Positions 27,328 through 37,938 of a stretch of 64,000 nt of DNA are shown in pieces; the first letter of the stretch is position 1, and every line of letters starts with the position of its first letter. The notes below the pieces were generated by a model. The model was not told where the DNA came from and searched no databases. It saw only the letters and a list, made by a program, of their open reading frames with translations. The translations under genes were made by a program, and so were the position numbers. The stretch is from Marinobacter nitratireducens (lineage in GTDB: Bacteria > Pseudomonadota > Gammaproteobacteria > Pseudomonadales > Oleiphilaceae): contig NZ_ANIE01000007.1 of assembly GCF_000708045.1 (NCBI RefSeq), forward strand, positions 310,001-374,000. Direction: 5' to 3'.

Positions 27328-27345
27328 AGGTACGGAAACCCGTCC

Positions 27346-28143
27346 TTATCCCGACGTGGACGTCTTCGTTAGCCAGGCCGCAATCCGGCTGGCCATCGCC
27401 TCACCGGACAATTCCAGTTCCAGCACCTGAAGGCCATTTGCGGCCTTCCGACGCTCAGCCACGGCAAGCTTCTGCGTCGGATAAAACACCGGCTCCACCC
27501 AGATCAGGCCCACGGGTTCGGTGCCCTCCCAGGCTTCCTCGACCAGATAATTGCAGGCATGCCCAACGCCCACCAGCGCGATCCTCTGGTACCCCTGCCC
27601 GGCAAGATCCGCCAGCCCGGCTTCCACCAGCTTACGCACATGGGCATAGTGGCGCTCCAGGGGATCATTACCTGTGCCGGATTCGTCCATCATATCGATC
27701 ATCACCGACGAGCCACCCTGCTCGCCGCCATCACTCTTCGCCTCGTCACCAGCATCCGACGCCACCACCGGCTGCTCCAGCAGGCGCTGCAATCCGGGCC
27801 CCGGCGCTTCCATCCCGAGAGTCAGCGCCGCCCAACCCCGTTCCGCCAGGTGACGACCCAGATCGCCGGCAAGCCCCGAGGCCGCCGTTTCACCAACATC
27901 CGCCAAAATCAGAGCCGCGCCGGCCGCCGGCGGATCCTGCTCGGGAAACATCAAGCCAAGCGCCCGGCCATCATTCTCCAGCTCCAGCCAACGGGCGGCG
28001 TCGGGAAAGCGTTCAGCGAGGGACTGCTGCCCCACACCAGTATAGACCGCTGACCGCGCCTGCTCATCGCCCGACACACCCTCACACAGCCCTGTAAACA
28101 GGGCCAGCAAAAGCAACAAAAAACGTCTTTGACGATTGAGCAT
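27346..28143 (-). CDS. DUF3530 family exported alpha/beta-hydrolase-like protein
   Basis: 265 residues from the ATG at 28143, which has CGGAG eight nt upstream; a longer TTG start is unlikely. A signal peptide (about 1-26) is followed by a hydrolase-like core with ALILADVGETAASGLAGDLGRHLAERGWAALTL. The nucleophile elbow region reads IALVGVGHACNYLVEE, with a Gly where the catalytic Ser would be expected, so enzyme activity is doubtful. A DUF3530 gene occurs at this same position before rpe in Pseudomonas. Function unknown. Confidence 0.75.
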   Translation of the reverse strand: MLNRQRRFLLLLLALFTGLCEGVSGDEQARSAVYTGVGQQSLAERFPDAARWLELENDGRALGLMFPEQDPPAAGAALILADVGETAASGLAGDLGRHLAERGWAALTLGMEAPGPGLQRLLEQPVVASDAGDEAKSDGGEQGGSSVMIDMMDESGTGNDPLERHYAHVRKLVEAGLADLAGQGYQRIALVGVGHACNYLVEEAWEGTEPVGLIWVEPVFYPTQKLAVAERRKAANGLQVLELELSGEAMASRIAAWLTKTSTSG

Positions 28144-28243
28144 GAATACGGCTCCGAAAAAACCATCCAAACTGTTAGACTAGCACTCGATTTAGCGTGC
28201 GGCAGGCGCTGCACAACTATTGCCCGAGATCGAGAGAGCCGCC

Positions 28244-28930
28244 ATGAATCCCTACCTGATCGCCCCGTCCATCCTGTCCGCCGATTTTGCTCGCCTGGGC
28301 GAGGAAGTCGATAACGTCCTGAATGCTGGTGCCGACGTTGTTCACTTCGACGTCATGGACAACCATTACGTACCAAACCTGACAATCGGCCCCATGGTCT
28401 GCGAGGCTCTCCGCAAACACGGCGTCACAGCGCCCATCGACGTGCACCTGATGGTATCGCCGGTCGACGATCTGATCCGCATGTTCATCGACGCAGGGGC
28501 CAGTTATATCACTTTTCACCCGGAAGCCAGCAACCACATCGACCGCTCACTTCAGCTGATCCGTGACGGCGGCTGCAAGGCCGGTCTGGTTTTTAATCCG
28601 GCGACCCCGCTGAGCTACATCGACCATGTCATGGACAAGCTGGATATGATCCTGCTGATGTCGGTGAACCCGGGCTTTGGTGGCCAGAAATTCATTCCCG
28701 GCACCCTCGACAAACTGCGTGAAGCCCGCAAGCGGATCGACGCCAGCAACTACAACATCCGGCTCGAAATCGATGGCGGCGTGAAAACCGACAATATCCG
28801 TGAAATTGCCGAAGCCGGTGCCGACACCTTTGTGGCCGGCTCTGCCATCTTCAACACTGATGATTACAGGGCCACCATCGACGCCATGCGCGCCGAACTC
28901 GAGCAGGCCCGCAGGGCTGTCGGCCAATGA
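28244..28930 (+). CDS. rpe: Ribulose-phosphate 3-epimerase
   Basis: 228 residues from the ATG at 28244 (GAGAGAG upstream); the frame is open to 28220 but the family begins [14 protein letters not shown] barrel with [10 protein letters not shown], the metal-binding [17 protein letters not shown] and [18 protein letters not shown] and [10 protein letters not shown]. Interconverts ribulose and xylulose 5-phosphate in the pentose phosphate pathway, which also supplies the erythrose 4-phosphate used by DAHP synthase. It overlaps gph by 4 bp. Confidence 0.96.
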   Translation: MNPYLIAPSILSADFARLGEEVDNVLNAGADVVHFDVMDNHYVPNLTIGPMVCEALRKHGVTAPIDVHLMVSPVDDLIRMFIDAGASYITFHPEASNHIDRSLQLIRDGGCKAGLVFNPATPLSYIDHVMDKLDMILLMSVNPGFGGQKFIPGTLDKLREARKRIDASNYNIRLEIDGGVKTDNIREIAEAGADTFVAGSAIFNTDDYRATIDAMRAELEQARRAVGQ

Positions 28931-29616
28931 GCCTGAGCGGCCTGTTCAATGCCCGCTGGCCAGGCGTTGCCCTGTTCGACCTGGACGGCACTCTGGTTGA
29001 CAGCGCTCCGGATCTCGCGGCCGCCGTTGACCAGATGCTTGAACATCTGGGCCGCACGCCCGCAGGTCTGGACAGGGTGCGCGATTGGGTCGGCAATGGC
29101 GCTGCGATCCTGGTGCGTCGGGCACTGGCCGGAAAGACCAATTGGGAGCCTGCGGAACCGAAGGACGACGCTCTTTTCAAGGACGCCCTGGCTATTTTTT
29201 ATCACTGTTATGGTCAGCACAACGGTCGTCACGCCCAGGTCTTTGAGGGTGTAGTGCCCTGTCTTGCGCACCTGAAAGCGCTGGGCTGCCGCCTGGGAAT
29301 CGTGACCAATAAACCCGATCAGTTTGTGGCTCCCTTGCTCGAGCAAACCGGACTGGACCAATGGTTTGAACTGTCGATTGGTGGCGATACCCTGGCCGTC
29401 AAGAAGCCGGACCCTGCTCCGCTGCTGCATGCCATGGAACAGCTCGGGGGCAGCCCCGGCACCACGGTCGTGATTGGGGACTCCGCCGCAGACGTGAATG
29501 CCGCACTTGCAGCCAATATTCCATGCGTTGCCGTGCGCTACGGGTACAACTTTGGCGGCTCCGTCGATAGCCTCGGCGCAGACGCAGTTGTTGATTCGCT
29601 GGCCGAGCTTTTGTAA
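28927..29616 (+). CDS. gph: Phosphoglycolate phosphatase
   Basis: 229 residues, HAD superfamily. Motif I is [16 protein letters not shown] with the nucleophilic Asp; motif II lies in LGIVTNKP; the Lys comes in [13 protein letters not shown] and motif III in [13 protein letters not shown]. Removes 2-phosphoglycolate formed by DNA repair. The ATG overlaps the rpe stop. The gene ends 18 bp before the earliest possible start of the trp leader peptide, and no clear promoter separates them, so trp transcription may begin upstream, inside or before this gene. Confidence 0.95.
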   Translation: MSLSGLFNARWPGVALFDLDGTLVDSAPDLAAAVDQMLEHLGRTPAGLDRVRDWVGNGAAILVRRALAGKTNWEPAEPKDDALFKDALAIFYHCYGQHNGRHAQVFEGVVPCLAHLKALGCRLGIVTNKPDQFVAPLLEQTGLDQWFELSIGGDTLAVKKPDPAPLLHAMEQLGGSPGTTVVIGDSAADVNAALAANIPCVAVRYGYNFGGSVDSLGADAVVDSLAELL

Positions 29617-29667
29617 CCTCCAAGGACGTTCTCATTGAATACTTCAATTTTTCGGGAGATTCCTGCC

Positions 29668-29748
29668 GTGCAGGGACTGAATCTGACAGCAGCGCGAGGC
29701 ATCCTCACAACCCGCGCAACACGATGGTGGCGATGGCGCACCGGCTGA
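29668..29748 (+). CDS. trpL: trp operon leader peptide
   Basis: A 26-residue frame with a GTG start (GGGAG nine nt upstream); an in-frame TTG at 29635, also with an AGGA in place, would give 37 residues. It contains three Trp codons in RWWRWRTG immediately before TGA. It lies between gph and trpE, upstream of a terminator-like hairpin. This is the layout of Trp attenuation: ribosome stalling at scarce Trp-tRNA favours read-through into trpE. Confidence 0.85.
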   Translation: MQGLNLTAARGILTTRATRWWRWRTG

Positions 29749-29796
29749 GTAAGCCCGGCGGCTGACTGGCGCCTGCCTGTCGAGACCGCACCACCA

Positions 29797-29826
29797 GCGA
29801 AGAAGCCATCGGGGCTTTTCCTTCGC
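29797..29826 (+). terminator. trp attenuator terminator
   Basis: An inner stem AAGCC/GGCTT (29803-29807 with 29813-29817) is enclosed by GCGAAG and CTTCGC and is followed by a T-rich stretch, 30 nt before the trpE ATG. An upstream AAGCCC at 29751-29756, just after the leader stop, could pair with the GGGCTT of the same 3' arm and so act as the alternative structure. Confidence 0.65.
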
Positions 29827-29857
29827 TCACGCAGATCAGATTTCAGGAAACCGAGAC

Positions 29858-31345
29858 ATGACACCCGAGCAATTTTCCGAGCTCGCCCAAGCCGGCTATA
29901 ACCGAATCCCCGTCTTCCGCGAAGTACTTGCCGATCTCGACACGCCACTGAGCACCTATCTCAAGCTTGCCAGCGGCCCCTATTCCTACCTGTTCGAATC
30001 CGTGCAGGGCGGTGAGAAATGGGGTCGATACTCGATCATTGGCCTGCCCAGCCGAGAAGTGCTCAAGGTCTATGACCACCGCATCGAAATAAGCCGAAAC
30101 GGCGAGATCGTGGAACAATCCGAGGTGGCAGATCCACTGGCCTTTGTGGACGAGTACCAGGCACGTTTCAATGCGCCGGATCTTCCGGAGCTGCCCCGTT
30201 TCAATGGCGGGCTGGTCGGCTACTTCGGCTACGACACCGTGCGCTACATTGAGAAACGCCTGCGCCCCAGCTGCCCGCCCGACAAGATCGGCACACCCGA
30301 TATCCTGCTGATGGTGTCGGATGAGATCGTTGTCTTCGACAACCTGCGTGGCAAGCTGCACCTGATCGTACACGTAGATCCGGCCGATCGGGGCGCGTTC
30401 GAACAGGCCCAGGCAAGGATCGATGAGCTGGAAGCCAAACTGCACCGGCAGACGGCCAACGCGCCCAGAACCCCGGAACACCTGCGCGGAAAGGTGGTTG
30501 ATGAAAGCGACTTTGTCTCCGGCTTTACCCAGGACAAGTTCGAGGCCGCGGTCGACAAGATCAAGGAGTATGTGCTGGACGGAGACGTGATGCAGACCGT
30601 CATTTCCCAGCGCATGTCCATTCCGTTCGAAGCACCGCCCCTGAACCTCTACCGCTCGCTGCGAGTACTGAATCCGTCGCCTTACATGTACTTCCTGGAC
30701 CTGGAAGACTTCCACATTGTGGGCTCGTCGCCGGAAATTCTGGCCCGGGTCGAGGATGAAGAGGTCACGGTGCGCCCCATCGCCGGCACCCGTAAACGCG
30801 GCGCAACCGATGCTGAAGACAATGCACTGGAGAAGGAGCTGCTGGCCGACCCCAAGGAAATCGCCGAGCACCTGATGCTGATCGATCTGGGCCGAAACGA
30901 TGCCGGCCGGGTCTCGGAAACCGGCACGGTGAAGCTGACCGACAAGATGATCGTGGAGCGCTATTCCCACGTTATGCACATTGTCTCCAATGTGACCGGC
31001 CGCTTGAAAGAAGGCACCAGCTGCCTGGACGTGCTGCGCGCCACGTTGCCTGCCGGCACGCTTAGTGGCGCTCCCAAGATCCGCGCCATGGAAATCATCG
31101 ATGAACTGGAACCGGTCAAGCGCGGCGTCTACGGCGGCGCGGTCGGTTACCTCTCGTTCAACGGCAACATGGACACCGCGATCGCTATTCGTACCGCCGT
31201 CATCAAGGACGACACGCTGCACATCCAGGCCGGTGCCGGTGTGGTGGCCGACTCTGTTCCCCGCCTCGAGTGGAAGGAAACCATGAACAAGGGGCGCGCC
31301 ATTTTCCGGGCCGTCGCCATGACCTATAACGACTACGATCACTGA
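29858..31345 (+). CDS. trpE: Anthranilate synthase component I
   Basis: 495 residues. Converts chorismate to anthranilate with ammonia from TrpG. The N-terminal Trp feedback site is visible ([19 protein letters not shown]). The chorismate-binding catalytic part carries [35 protein letters not shown], the YSHVMHIVS stretch and [19 protein letters not shown]. Preceded by the trp attenuator. An antisense frame of 499 codons covers the same bases and is a shadow. Confidence 0.96.
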   Translation: MTPEQFSELAQAGYNRIPVFREVLADLDTPLSTYLKLASGPYSYLFESVQGGEKWGRYSIIGLPSREVLKVYDHRIEISRNGEIVEQSEVADPLAFVDEYQARFNAPDLPELPRFNGGLVGYFGYDTVRYIEKRLRPSCPPDKIGTPDILLMVSDEIVVFDNLRGKLHLIVHVDPADRGAFEQAQARIDELEAKLHRQTANAPRTPEHLRGKVVDESDFVSGFTQDKFEAAVDKIKEYVLDGDVMQTVISQRMSIPFEAPPLNLYRSLRVLNPSPYMYFLDLEDFHIVGSSPEILARVEDEEVTVRPIAGTRKRGATDAEDNALEKELLADPKEIAEHLMLIDLGRNDAGRVSETGTVKLTDKMIVERYSHVMHIVSNVTGRLKEGTSCLDVLRATLPAGTLSGAPKIRAMEIIDELEPVKRGVYGGAVGYLSFNGNMDTAIAIRTAVIKDDTLHIQAGAGVVADSVPRLEWKETMNKGRAIFRAVAMTYNDYDH

Positions 31346-31361
31346 GGCGGAGGAACGAATT

Positions 31362-31940
31362 ATGTTGCTGATGATCGATAACTACGATTCCTTCACCTAT
31401 AACGTGGTCCAGTATCTCGCCGAACTTGGCGCCGACGTTCAGGTATACCGCAATGACGAGATCACTGTGGAGCAGATTGAAGCCCTGAAGCCAGAGCGTC
31501 TGGTGGTTTCTCCGGGCCCCTGCACCCCCAACGAGGCCGGCATTTCCATGGACGCGATTCGGCATTTCGCTGGCAAGCTCCCCATTCTCGGCATCTGCCT
31601 TGGCCACCAGTCCATCGGGCAGGTATTCGGTGGTGACATCATCCGCGCCGGACGGGTCATGCACGGCAAGGTATCGCCGGTGTACCACAACGATATTGGT
31701 GTGTTTCGCGGGCTGAGCAATCCGTTGCAGGCAACCCGGTACCACAGTCTGGTGATCGACAAGAATACCCTGCCGGATTGCCTGGAAGTCACCGCCTGGA
31801 CACGCAATGAAGACGGCTCCATTGAAGAAATCATGGGTGTCCGCCATAAAACCCTGCCGATCGAAGGCGTTCAGTTCCACCCCGAATCCATCATGACGGA
31901 ACAGGGCCATGAATTGCTGCGCAACTTCCTGAGAACATAA
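31362..31940 (+). CDS. trpG: Anthranilate synthase component II (glutamine amidotransferase)
   Basis: 192 residues, class I glutamine amidotransferase. The Cys nucleophile lies in [16 protein letters not shown]; the His-Glu pair is in [11 protein letters not shown]. Supplies ammonia to TrpE and, in many bacteria, also to aminodeoxychorismate synthase. It is 16 bp from trpE and 14 bp from trpD, with GGAGG before the ATG. Confidence 0.95.
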   Translation: MLLMIDNYDSFTYNVVQYLAELGADVQVYRNDEITVEQIEALKPERLVVSPGPCTPNEAGISMDAIRHFAGKLPILGICLGHQSIGQVFGGDIIRAGRVMHGKVSPVYHNDIGVFRGLSNPLQATRYHSLVIDKNTLPDCLEVTAWTRNEDGSIEEIMGVRHKTLPIEGVQFHPESIMTEQGHELLRNFLRT

Positions 31941-31954
31941 CAAGAGGCTGACAC

Positions 31955-32983
31955 ATGGACATGAAAGAAGCTCTTAACCGCATTGCCTCCAACCTGGACC
32001 TGTCCCGGGAGGAAATGAAAGATGTCATGCGTATCGTCATGAACGGCGAGGCAACGGATGCCCAGATCGGTGCCTTTCTCATGGGATTGCGCCTGAAAAG
32101 CGAAACCATCGACGAGATTACGGGTGCCACCGAAGTCATGCGCGAACTGGCCACCGGCGTAACCGTGAATGCCTCCCCACTGGTGGATATCGTGGGAACC
32201 GGTGGTGACGGCGCCAACCTGTTCAACGTGTCCTCGGCAGCCTCGTTTGTGGTGGCTGCGGCGGGTGGCTATGTCGCCAAACACGGCAACCGCGGCGTGT
32301 CATCCAAGAGCGGCAGTGCCGACCTGATCGAGAAGGCAGGCATCAACCTGAACATGACCCCGGAGCAGGTCGCCCGCTGTGTCGAGCAGATCGGCGTTGG
32401 TTTTATGTTTGCTCCGGCCCATCACGGCGCCATGAAGCACGCCATCGGCCCCCGCCGTGAGCTTGGTTGCCGCACCATCTTCAACATCCTCGGCCCGATG
32501 ACCAACCCGGCCGGCGTGAAACGCCAGTTGATCGGTGTGTTCACCCGGGAGCTGTGCCGACCGATGGCCGAAGTCCTGTCGCGTCTGGGCGCGGAGCACA
32601 TCATGGTCGTGTGCTCCAAAGACGGTCTTGATGAGATCAGCCTGGCCTCAGCGACCCACGTGGCGGAGCTGAAGAACGGCGAAATAACCGAGTACGATCT
32701 CACGCCGGAAGAGCTTGGCATCAAGAGCCAGTCGCTGGTCGGGCTTTCCGTGGAATCCTCCGAGGAATCCCTGGCACTGATCAGGGCAGCCTTTGGTCGC
32801 ACACACGACGAGGTCACCGAGAAAGCCAGGGACATGATCGCCCTCAATGCTGGCGCGGCCATCTATGTCGCAGGTCTGGCGGAAACGCCCAAAGCCGGTG
32901 TCGATATGGCTTTGGATGCGATGGGTTCCGGCCTGGCGGCGGGCAAGATGTCCGAGCTGGCTGATTTCTCTCAATGTTTCTAA
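31955..32983 (+). CDS. trpD: Anthranilate phosphoribosyltransferase
   Basis: 342 residues. Transfers phosphoribose from PRPP to anthranilate. Motifs: [23 protein letters not shown] (PRPP site), [21 protein letters not shown], and [20 protein letters not shown]. Third gene of the trpEGDC unit. Confidence 0.95.
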   Translation: MDMKEALNRIASNLDLSREEMKDVMRIVMNGEATDAQIGAFLMGLRLKSETIDEITGATEVMRELATGVTVNASPLVDIVGTGGDGANLFNVSSAASFVVAAAGGYVAKHGNRGVSSKSGSADLIEKAGINLNMTPEQVARCVEQIGVGFMFAPAHHGAMKHAIGPRRELGCRTIFNILGPMTNPAGVKRQLIGVFTRELCRPMAEVLSRLGAEHIMVVCSKDGLDEISLASATHVAELKNGEITEYDLTPEELGIKSQSLVGLSVESSEESLALIRAAFGRTHDEVTEKARDMIALNAGAAIYVAGLAETPKAGVDMALDAMGSGLAAGKMSELADFSQCF

Positions 32984-33050
32984 CCGCCTGAAGGCAATCA
33001 TGATCTCCGGGAGCCGCCGGTCAGCGGCTCTGGCACCAGAGTCCGACACT

Positions 33051-33872
33051 ATGAGCAACAGACACCTGGATAAAACACCTACCATTCTGCGCAAAATCGT
33101 TGACCGTAAGTGGGAAGAAATCGACGAACGGAAGCGGAAAGTTTCCGTGGATGACCTGAAAGCGATGGCGGGAGACCAGCCAGCGGCTCGCGGGTTTGCC
33201 GACGCGCTTCGCGCACGCATCGAGCAACAAACACCGGCCGTTATCGCCGAGATCAAGAAGGCATCGCCGAGCAAAGGCATTCTCCGTGACCCTTTCGAGC
33301 CTGCCCGTATTGCAGAAAGCTACGAACAGGGCGGAGCCGCTTGTCTCTCTGTGCTCACTGACCGGGATTTCTTCCAGGGCCACGAAGACTACCTGAAAGC
33401 CGCCCGCGCAGCCTGCAGCCTGCCGGTCATCCGCAAGGACTTTATGGTGGCGCCCTATCAGGTGTATGAAAGCCGGGCCATCGGAGCGGACTGCATCCTG
33501 CTGATTGCCGCCTGCCTGACCAAATACCAGATGCAGGAACTGGAAGGCATTGCCCATGAGATCGGGCTGGATGTGCTGGTCGAGGTGCACGACGGTGAAG
33601 AACTGGAAGATGCCCTGACTCTGAGCACCCCTCTGGTGGGCATCAACAACCGGAACCTGCACACGTTCGATGTCTCACTCGATACCACCTTCAGCCTGCA
33701 CGAGCGCATCAGTGCGGATCGGTTAACAATCACGGAAAGTGGCATCATGACCCGTGAAGACGTAGACGCCATGACCAGCCGAGGCATCTATGGCTTCCTG
33801 GTGGGAGAGTCCTTCATGCGGGCACCAGAGCCCGGCGACAAGCTCCAGGAGCTGTTCTTCCCGGAAGGCTGA
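33051..33872 (+). CDS. trpC: Indole-3-glycerol phosphate synthase
   Basis: 273 residues from the ATG at 33051, where family homology begins ([16 protein letters not shown]). An in-frame ATG at 33000 has a better ribosome site (AAGG) and would add 17 residues, so the start is not settled. TIM barrel with the catalytic Lys in [14 protein letters not shown], then [27 protein letters not shown] and TESGI. Not fused to TrpF. Its stop and that of the convergent DUF4202 gene abut exactly at a TGATCA palindrome. Confidence 0.95.
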   Translation: MSNRHLDKTPTILRKIVDRKWEEIDERKRKVSVDDLKAMAGDQPAARGFADALRARIEQQTPAVIAEIKKASPSKGILRDPFEPARIAESYEQGGAACLSVLTDRDFFQGHEDYLKAARAACSLPVIRKDFMVAPYQVYESRAIGADCILLIAACLTKYQMQELEGIAHEIGLDVLVEVHDGEELEDALTLSTPLVGINNRNLHTFDVSLDTTFSLHERISADRLTITESGIMTREDVDAMTSRGIYGFLVGESFMRAPEPGDKLQELFFPEG

Positions 33873-34487
33873 TCAGCCTTCCGGTTCCTCCAGTGCTTCC
33901 TGCAACAAACTCAGCAGGTGGGCTGGCATCCCCTCCGCCAGCTTCAACGCCGCTTCATGGCCCCTCGGCGTCATCTTGCCCCAGGTCCTGCGCACAATCC
34001 TCAGCCATTTTTCCTTATCGTAATCCGGGTTGTCCTCGAAGAACTGAGCGAAGTAGCGTTCCAGAAACACCATGCAGGCCACATCTTCCAGCAGCTGAGT
34101 ATCCGGATCCTGTCTCAGCTCGCGCTTGGTCAGGATGGTTTCCACGCGACTGCATTCCTCCTCAGGATAACCACACGCAGCCATGATTTCGGCCGCTCGC
34201 CGGCCGTGCATACGTCCACAAGCCTGACGCCACGCGTAGTAGCCTTTGCGTCCTTCCGGATACTCGCTTCGAGCCAGGGTCCAGCGTTCGATGTGCTGGG
34301 CACGGCAGGCAATCTGCATACGCTCAGAGGGCGCCGGCTCGAGCGCCTGTAGCCAGCGAGTCATATGCAGGCTGTAGGCGTATTCACGGGGCAGAGCTTC
34401 ACCCTCGACCGTCTCGCGATTGGGGTCGCTCCGGTTGGCCTGGTCAATACTGTCCAGGGCGCACTGCAAGGCATCCGGTGAGTTCAT
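33873..34487 (-). CDS. DUF4202 family protein
   Basis: 204 residues with no signal or membrane segment. Charged, all-helical pattern with a His-containing CRAQHIERWTLARSEYPEGRKGYYAWR and MAACGYPEEECSRVETILTKRELRQDPDTQLLEDVACMVFL, which I recognise as DUF4202. The conserved His/Asp/Glu spread recalls HD-type hydrolases, but no function is established. It converges on trpC with no gap. Confidence 0.75.
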   Translation of the reverse strand: MNSPDALQCALDSIDQANRSDPNRETVEGEALPREYAYSLHMTRWLQALEPAPSERMQIACRAQHIERWTLARSEYPEGRKGYYAWRQACGRMHGRRAAEIMAACGYPEEECSRVETILTKRELRQDPDTQLLEDVACMVFLERYFAQFFEDNPDYDKEKWLRIVRRTWGKMTPRGHEAALKLAEGMPAHLLSLLQEALEEPEG

Positions 34488-34549
34488 CGTCAGTCCTGTT
34501 ACTGTCGGAAATCGTGTTCAAAGAAGCCCAGTCATTTTCAGGGCAACCG

Positions 34550-35215
34550 TCACCGGGTCACCATGGTCTGGGCATTCCGGACCAACTGTTCGGCATCCCG
34601 GGGGCGTTCCGGTTTGCGAACACCAGTCTGGCATCCCGGACGAGCATACAGTTCGTTAACCCATCGTTCCAGGTTATCCAGCCCCTCCATCGACACCCCC
34701 GACCAGTTGTAGGTCCGCACCCAGCACCAGTTGGCAAAGTCGGCAATGGTGATCTCATCTCCGGCCAGGTAAGCGGATTCGCCCAGCCGTGTATCAAGCA
34801 CTTCGAACAGCCGGCGGCACTCATGCTGGTAGCGGTCGATGGCAGGCTGGATTTTCTCAGGAAAATAGCGGTAGAAAACGTTCGCCTGTCCCATCATCGG
34901 TCCGACGCCACCCATCTGGAACATCAGCCATTGCAGCGCTCTGGATCTGACCTTCGGATCGGTCGGATAGAACTGGCCATACTTCTCGGCCAGGTAGACC
35001 ATGATGGCGCCGGACTCGAACACCACAAAATCGTCGTTATCACGATCCACAATGACCGGAATGCGACCGTTGGGATTCATCCCCAGAAACTCCGGAGTCT
35101 TCTGCTCATTCTTCGACAGATCAACCGGGATCAGGTTGTACTCGACGCCCATTTCTTCAAGCAAGACCGAAACCTTGTGTCCATTGGGAGTCGGAGAGGT
35201 ATAAAGATCAATCAC
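34550..35215 (-). CDS. Glutathione S-transferase, YfcG/Ure2p-like
   Basis: 221 residues from a GTG at 35215 with GGAGG five nt upstream; the frame is open further. Thioredoxin-fold half ([53 protein letters not shown]) and helical half ([33 protein letters not shown]). This is the nu-class type with disulfide reductase activity in E. coli YfcG; the real substrate is unknown. It follows the next GST gene on the same strand, 38 bp downstream of it. Confidence 0.85.
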   Translation of the reverse strand: MIDLYTSPTPNGHKVSVLLEEMGVEYNLIPVDLSKNEQKTPEFLGMNPNGRIPVIVDRDNDDFVVFESGAIMVYLAEKYGQFYPTDPKVRSRALQWLMFQMGGVGPMMGQANVFYRYFPEKIQPAIDRYQHECRRLFEVLDTRLGESAYLAGDEITIADFANWCWVRTYNWSGVSMEGLDNLERWVNELYARPGCQTGVRKPERPRDAEQLVRNAQTMVTR

Positions 35216-35253
35216 ATTGGCCTCCAGGCACGTCTGATGTGGAGCAACCCAGG

Positions 35254-35871
35254 TCAAACCTGGGCAGAAGGGCGGGCCTTGATGCGGTCAAACCAGGCCT
35301 GGAGATTGGTCTGCTCGGGTTTGATCCGGATATTCACGACCCGGGCAAAGGCGAGCGTGGTGAAGGCGTTGATGTCTGCCGCGGTGAAACGATCGCAACA
35401 GATGTACTCTTTGCCCTCAAGGTGCTTGTTCAGGAAGTGCATGAACTTTTCGACGTTCTGACCACACTCCTCACCCCATTCCTTGATCGGGTTCATGCGG
35501 TCCTTGAAGTAGCCACTAGTATGCTGGAAACACATGCCGGTGGGCATGAAAAAGAACAATTCGATCCAGCGCATCCATTGTTCGATATGGGCCTTCTCCA
35601 ACGGTGTATCACCCAGAAGGTGGGGCGTATCCGGGTAGCTTTCTTCGAAGTAACGGCAGATGGCCATGGTTTCGGCAATGCAGGTACCGTCGTCCAACTC
35701 CATCACCGGCACTTTCTTCATCGGGTTGCGAGCAGCAAACTCCGGAGTGAGGTTCTCTCCCTTCTGAATATCAACCTCAACAAACTCTGCCTTTTCCAGC
35801 AGCCCCTTTTCCGCCATAAACATGCGGACTCGGCGGGGATTGGGGGCAGTCTTGGTTTCGAAGATTTTCAT
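35254..35871 (-). CDS. Glutathione S-transferase family protein
   Basis: 205 residues. N-terminal thioredoxin-like half with [53 protein letters not shown]; helical C-terminal half with [20 protein letters not shown]. No Cys at the usual bacterial beta-class position; a Thr/Ser-Asn-Pro region takes its place. It is the first of two GST genes in tandem, which share only fold-level similarity, so they are not a recent duplication. Confidence 0.85.
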   Translation of the reverse strand: MKIFETKTAPNPRRVRMFMAEKGLLEKAEFVEVDIQKGENLTPEFAARNPMKKVPVMELDDGTCIAETMAICRYFEESYPDTPHLLGDTPLEKAHIEQWMRWIELFFFMPTGMCFQHTSGYFKDRMNPIKEWGEECGQNVEKFMHFLNKHLEGKEYICCDRFTAADINAFTTLAFARVVNIRIKPEQTNLQAWFDRIKARPSAQV

Positions 35872-35962
35872 TCTTGTCGGCTCCGTTCCGGGGTATCAGG
35901 TTCTGATGGACTGTTTTGTCATTCCAGAGACTGACGTGAAAAAAGAGTTGCGTCAAGCAACC

Positions 35963-36700
35963 TTACCAGCGAGAGATCCAGTCAGACATCTGGCGCAGAA
36001 TCCACTCCGGTTCATCCAGAGGCAGGTCGTGGCCCGCATTCGGATGGACTTTCAGAGTCCACTGCCAACGCTGTTCAAGTACGGAGCTACACCTCCAGTG
36101 CACCAGGCGATCACCCTGACTCGCCAATAACAGAGCTTCCGGCATCGGTCGCTTTTTGCCCGGGGTGTATCGGGCAGCCGCAGACAGTTGCCTGAATGCG
36201 TTCCCCGGACTGACCGGGCGCTGGCGCTGAATGCGATACCATTGCTTGACCAACTCCAGGGACGGCTCGCGGTTAGAGGTCAGCCGGAGGATATCCCGCT
36301 CCCGCTCAAACAATTCCCTGCGAGCGATCAATCGGACAACCCTGGGCCATACACCGGGCCGCATTCGCCGCCAGGGCGGACTGAATCCCGAGCTGGTGTT
36401 GATCAGCACCAGATGCTGAATTTCACCCTCTGGCGCATTCTGCGCCCAGTCCAGAGCGACCATCCCACCCATCGATAGGGCCAGGATACTGAAGGGTCGG
36501 GGAATGTGGTCCACCTGGCGGCGCACCGCTTGCCGGATGGCGGGAATGTTGTCGGGGCTGGGGTCATGAAAATGCACACCGGTGCCCGGAAGGTCCACGG
36601 TGTGAAAATCGTGTTCCGGAAACGCGGATTTCAGCTGCTCGGGGAATGCTCCCCAATGTCCCTGCTCCCGGGTTAGTCCACGCAATAGAATCCAGTGCAT
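35963..36700 (-). CDS. Alpha/beta-fold hydrolase
   Basis: 245 residues, no signal peptide. The start HWILLRGLTREQGHWGAFPEQL matches the hydrolase oxyanion region; the nucleophile elbow is FSILALSMGGMVALDWA. A late Asp (LASQGDRLVHW) and His (NAGHDLPLDEPE) complete a plausible triad. Its start lies one bp from the end of the carboxypeptidase gene upstream, so the two are co-transcribed. The substrate is unknown. Confidence 0.8.
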   Translation of the reverse strand: MHWILLRGLTREQGHWGAFPEQLKSAFPEHDFHTVDLPGTGVHFHDPSPDNIPAIRQAVRRQVDHIPRPFSILALSMGGMVALDWAQNAPEGEIQHLVLINTSSGFSPPWRRMRPGVWPRVVRLIARRELFERERDILRLTSNREPSLELVKQWYRIQRQRPVSPGNAFRQLSAAARYTPGKKRPMPEALLLASQGDRLVHWRCSSVLEQRWQWTLKVHPNAGHDLPLDEPEWILRQMSDWISRW

Positions 36701-36701
36701 G

Positions 36702-37802
36702 TTATGGCTGGTCCCGATACCAGTGCATGATGGCCGCTTCCCTCAGCATGGACTCCTCTTCCCTGGCCGGCAACCAGTTTTCATGGCTCGCTGCGGCATG
36801 CATCAGAAAGTCGATCCAGGTCAGATGTGTCCGCAATACCCGTTTGTGGCGATGAGGCACCAGCGGATTGAAAAATCCCTGCAACCGAAGCAACTGCCTC
36901 GGGCGTTTACGTATCCAGCGCCAGGAGCCCATCTCGAGGGTTAGCGGCAGGAAAACGCCCGCATTGTCGCGATTGATCTGCTTGTAGAAATAATCCCAGA
37001 GGTCGCCGTGGGTCAGGTAATGGCGGGACTGAGGCTCGAACTGGTAGTCATGGTTGGGATAGGCCTGCTCCCAGATTAGTTTGAGGGCCATCACTGACGC
37101 GATGCGCCGCATTGGGCGTCGTCGATAGGCATAGGGAAACCAGATCTGATCCTGCCAGCCAAATCCGGAATGGCAATCCAGCGCCAGGCTGAATGGCCGA
37201 CCCGGAAGCAGCTCCCGAATCACCGACTCAAGGGCCTGATTCTCTGCCTCCATGCCCTGTTCCGGGTCACCCGTGTACCACGGCAGCCGGGGAGACAGGC
37301 GTTGACCTCCGAGCAGGAAGGCACTGCGATCCTGAGCCGTGATCGGCGCATTGCGCATCAGATCGACACCGTTTGGATTGCTACGCTGATTGAGGTACAT
37401 ACCTCCCGGATTCAGAATTGGCAATACAGTGATCCGGACTCTCTCCAGCAGTTGCCGGAAGCTGTCATCCCAACGCAGCCTGGCCAGGGCCGAACCCAGC
37501 CACGCCAGTACCACCTGGCTGCCAATCCGCTCAAGGCCATGAACCCCGCCAACCAGCAGTATGACCGGCGCATCAGGCCGGTCGCTGCCAAGATCAGCAC
37601 GGTATATGGGCAAGGCGAGATCCTTGAGGCCGACCCGGTCGACAACGGATGTGGAGATCAGGTCAGGAGCCTCTGCAAGAAGCCGTTCCAACTGGATCAT
37701 CTCCGGAAGGAATAACCGTAATAGCCGCCGCTGCCGGCTGTCACGTGTCGCCTGTTCTGCGGGGATCGCAGCATGGGGTGTGATTGCTCGCAACTCTGTC
37801 AT
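36702..37802 (-). CDS. M14 family zinc carboxypeptidase-like protein
   Basis: 366 residues, cytoplasmic by absence of a signal. Zinc ligands are visible: HGLE in LLVGGVHGLERIGSQ (HxxE) and the downstream His in ALDCHSGFGWQD. A catalytic Glu is likely in LPLTLEMGSWRW. An Asn-Pro-x-G stretch (LPILNPGGMYLNQRSNPNGVDLMRN) is typical of M14 enzymes such as succinylglutamate desuccinylase and murein-tetrapeptide peptidases. The exact substrate is open. Paired with the hydrolase gene downstream. Confidence 0.8.
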   Translation of the reverse strand: MTELRAITPHAAIPAEQATRDSRQRRLLRLFLPEMIQLERLLAEAPDLISTSVVDRVGLKDLALPIYRADLGSDRPDAPVILLVGGVHGLERIGSQVVLAWLGSALARLRWDDSFRQLLERVRITVLPILNPGGMYLNQRSNPNGVDLMRNAPITAQDRSAFLLGGQRLSPRLPWYTGDPEQGMEAENQALESVIRELLPGRPFSLALDCHSGFGWQDQIWFPYAYRRRPMRRIASVMALKLIWEQAYPNHDYQFEPQSRHYLTHGDLWDYFYKQINRDNAGVFLPLTLEMGSWRWIRKRPRQLLRLQGFFNPLVPHRHKRVLRTHLTWIDFLMHAAASHENWLPAREEESMLREAAIMHWYRDQP

Positions 37803-37870
37803 GCGGAACTCCTCCCTAAACGGTCGGAGTTTAAAGATGGAATACTACAACTGTTTGACGACCACGCGGA

Positions 37871-37898
37871 TTACAAGTCAGGCAACAGGCGCTATGAT
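37871..37898 (+). promoter_or_regulatory. Candidate promoter of the binding lipoprotein gene
   Basis: TTACAA (37871-37876) and TATGAT (37893-37898) are separated by 16 nt and lie about 40 nt before the ATG of the solute-binding lipoprotein. Confidence 0.4.
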
Positions 37899-37938
37899 AA
37901 CAATAAGCGCCGCGCTGCGGCCCATTGGTCAAATCACC

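Noticed and set aside
27201-28097. A 298-codon Pro/Arg-rich frame on the plus strand
   Set aside because: Antisense to the DUF3530 gene and overlapping the J-domain gene in another frame.
29843-31342. A 499-codon minus-strand frame opposite trpE
   Set aside because: It exactly mirrors the trpE codons and has no recognisable protein pattern; long antisense frames are common in GC-rich genes.
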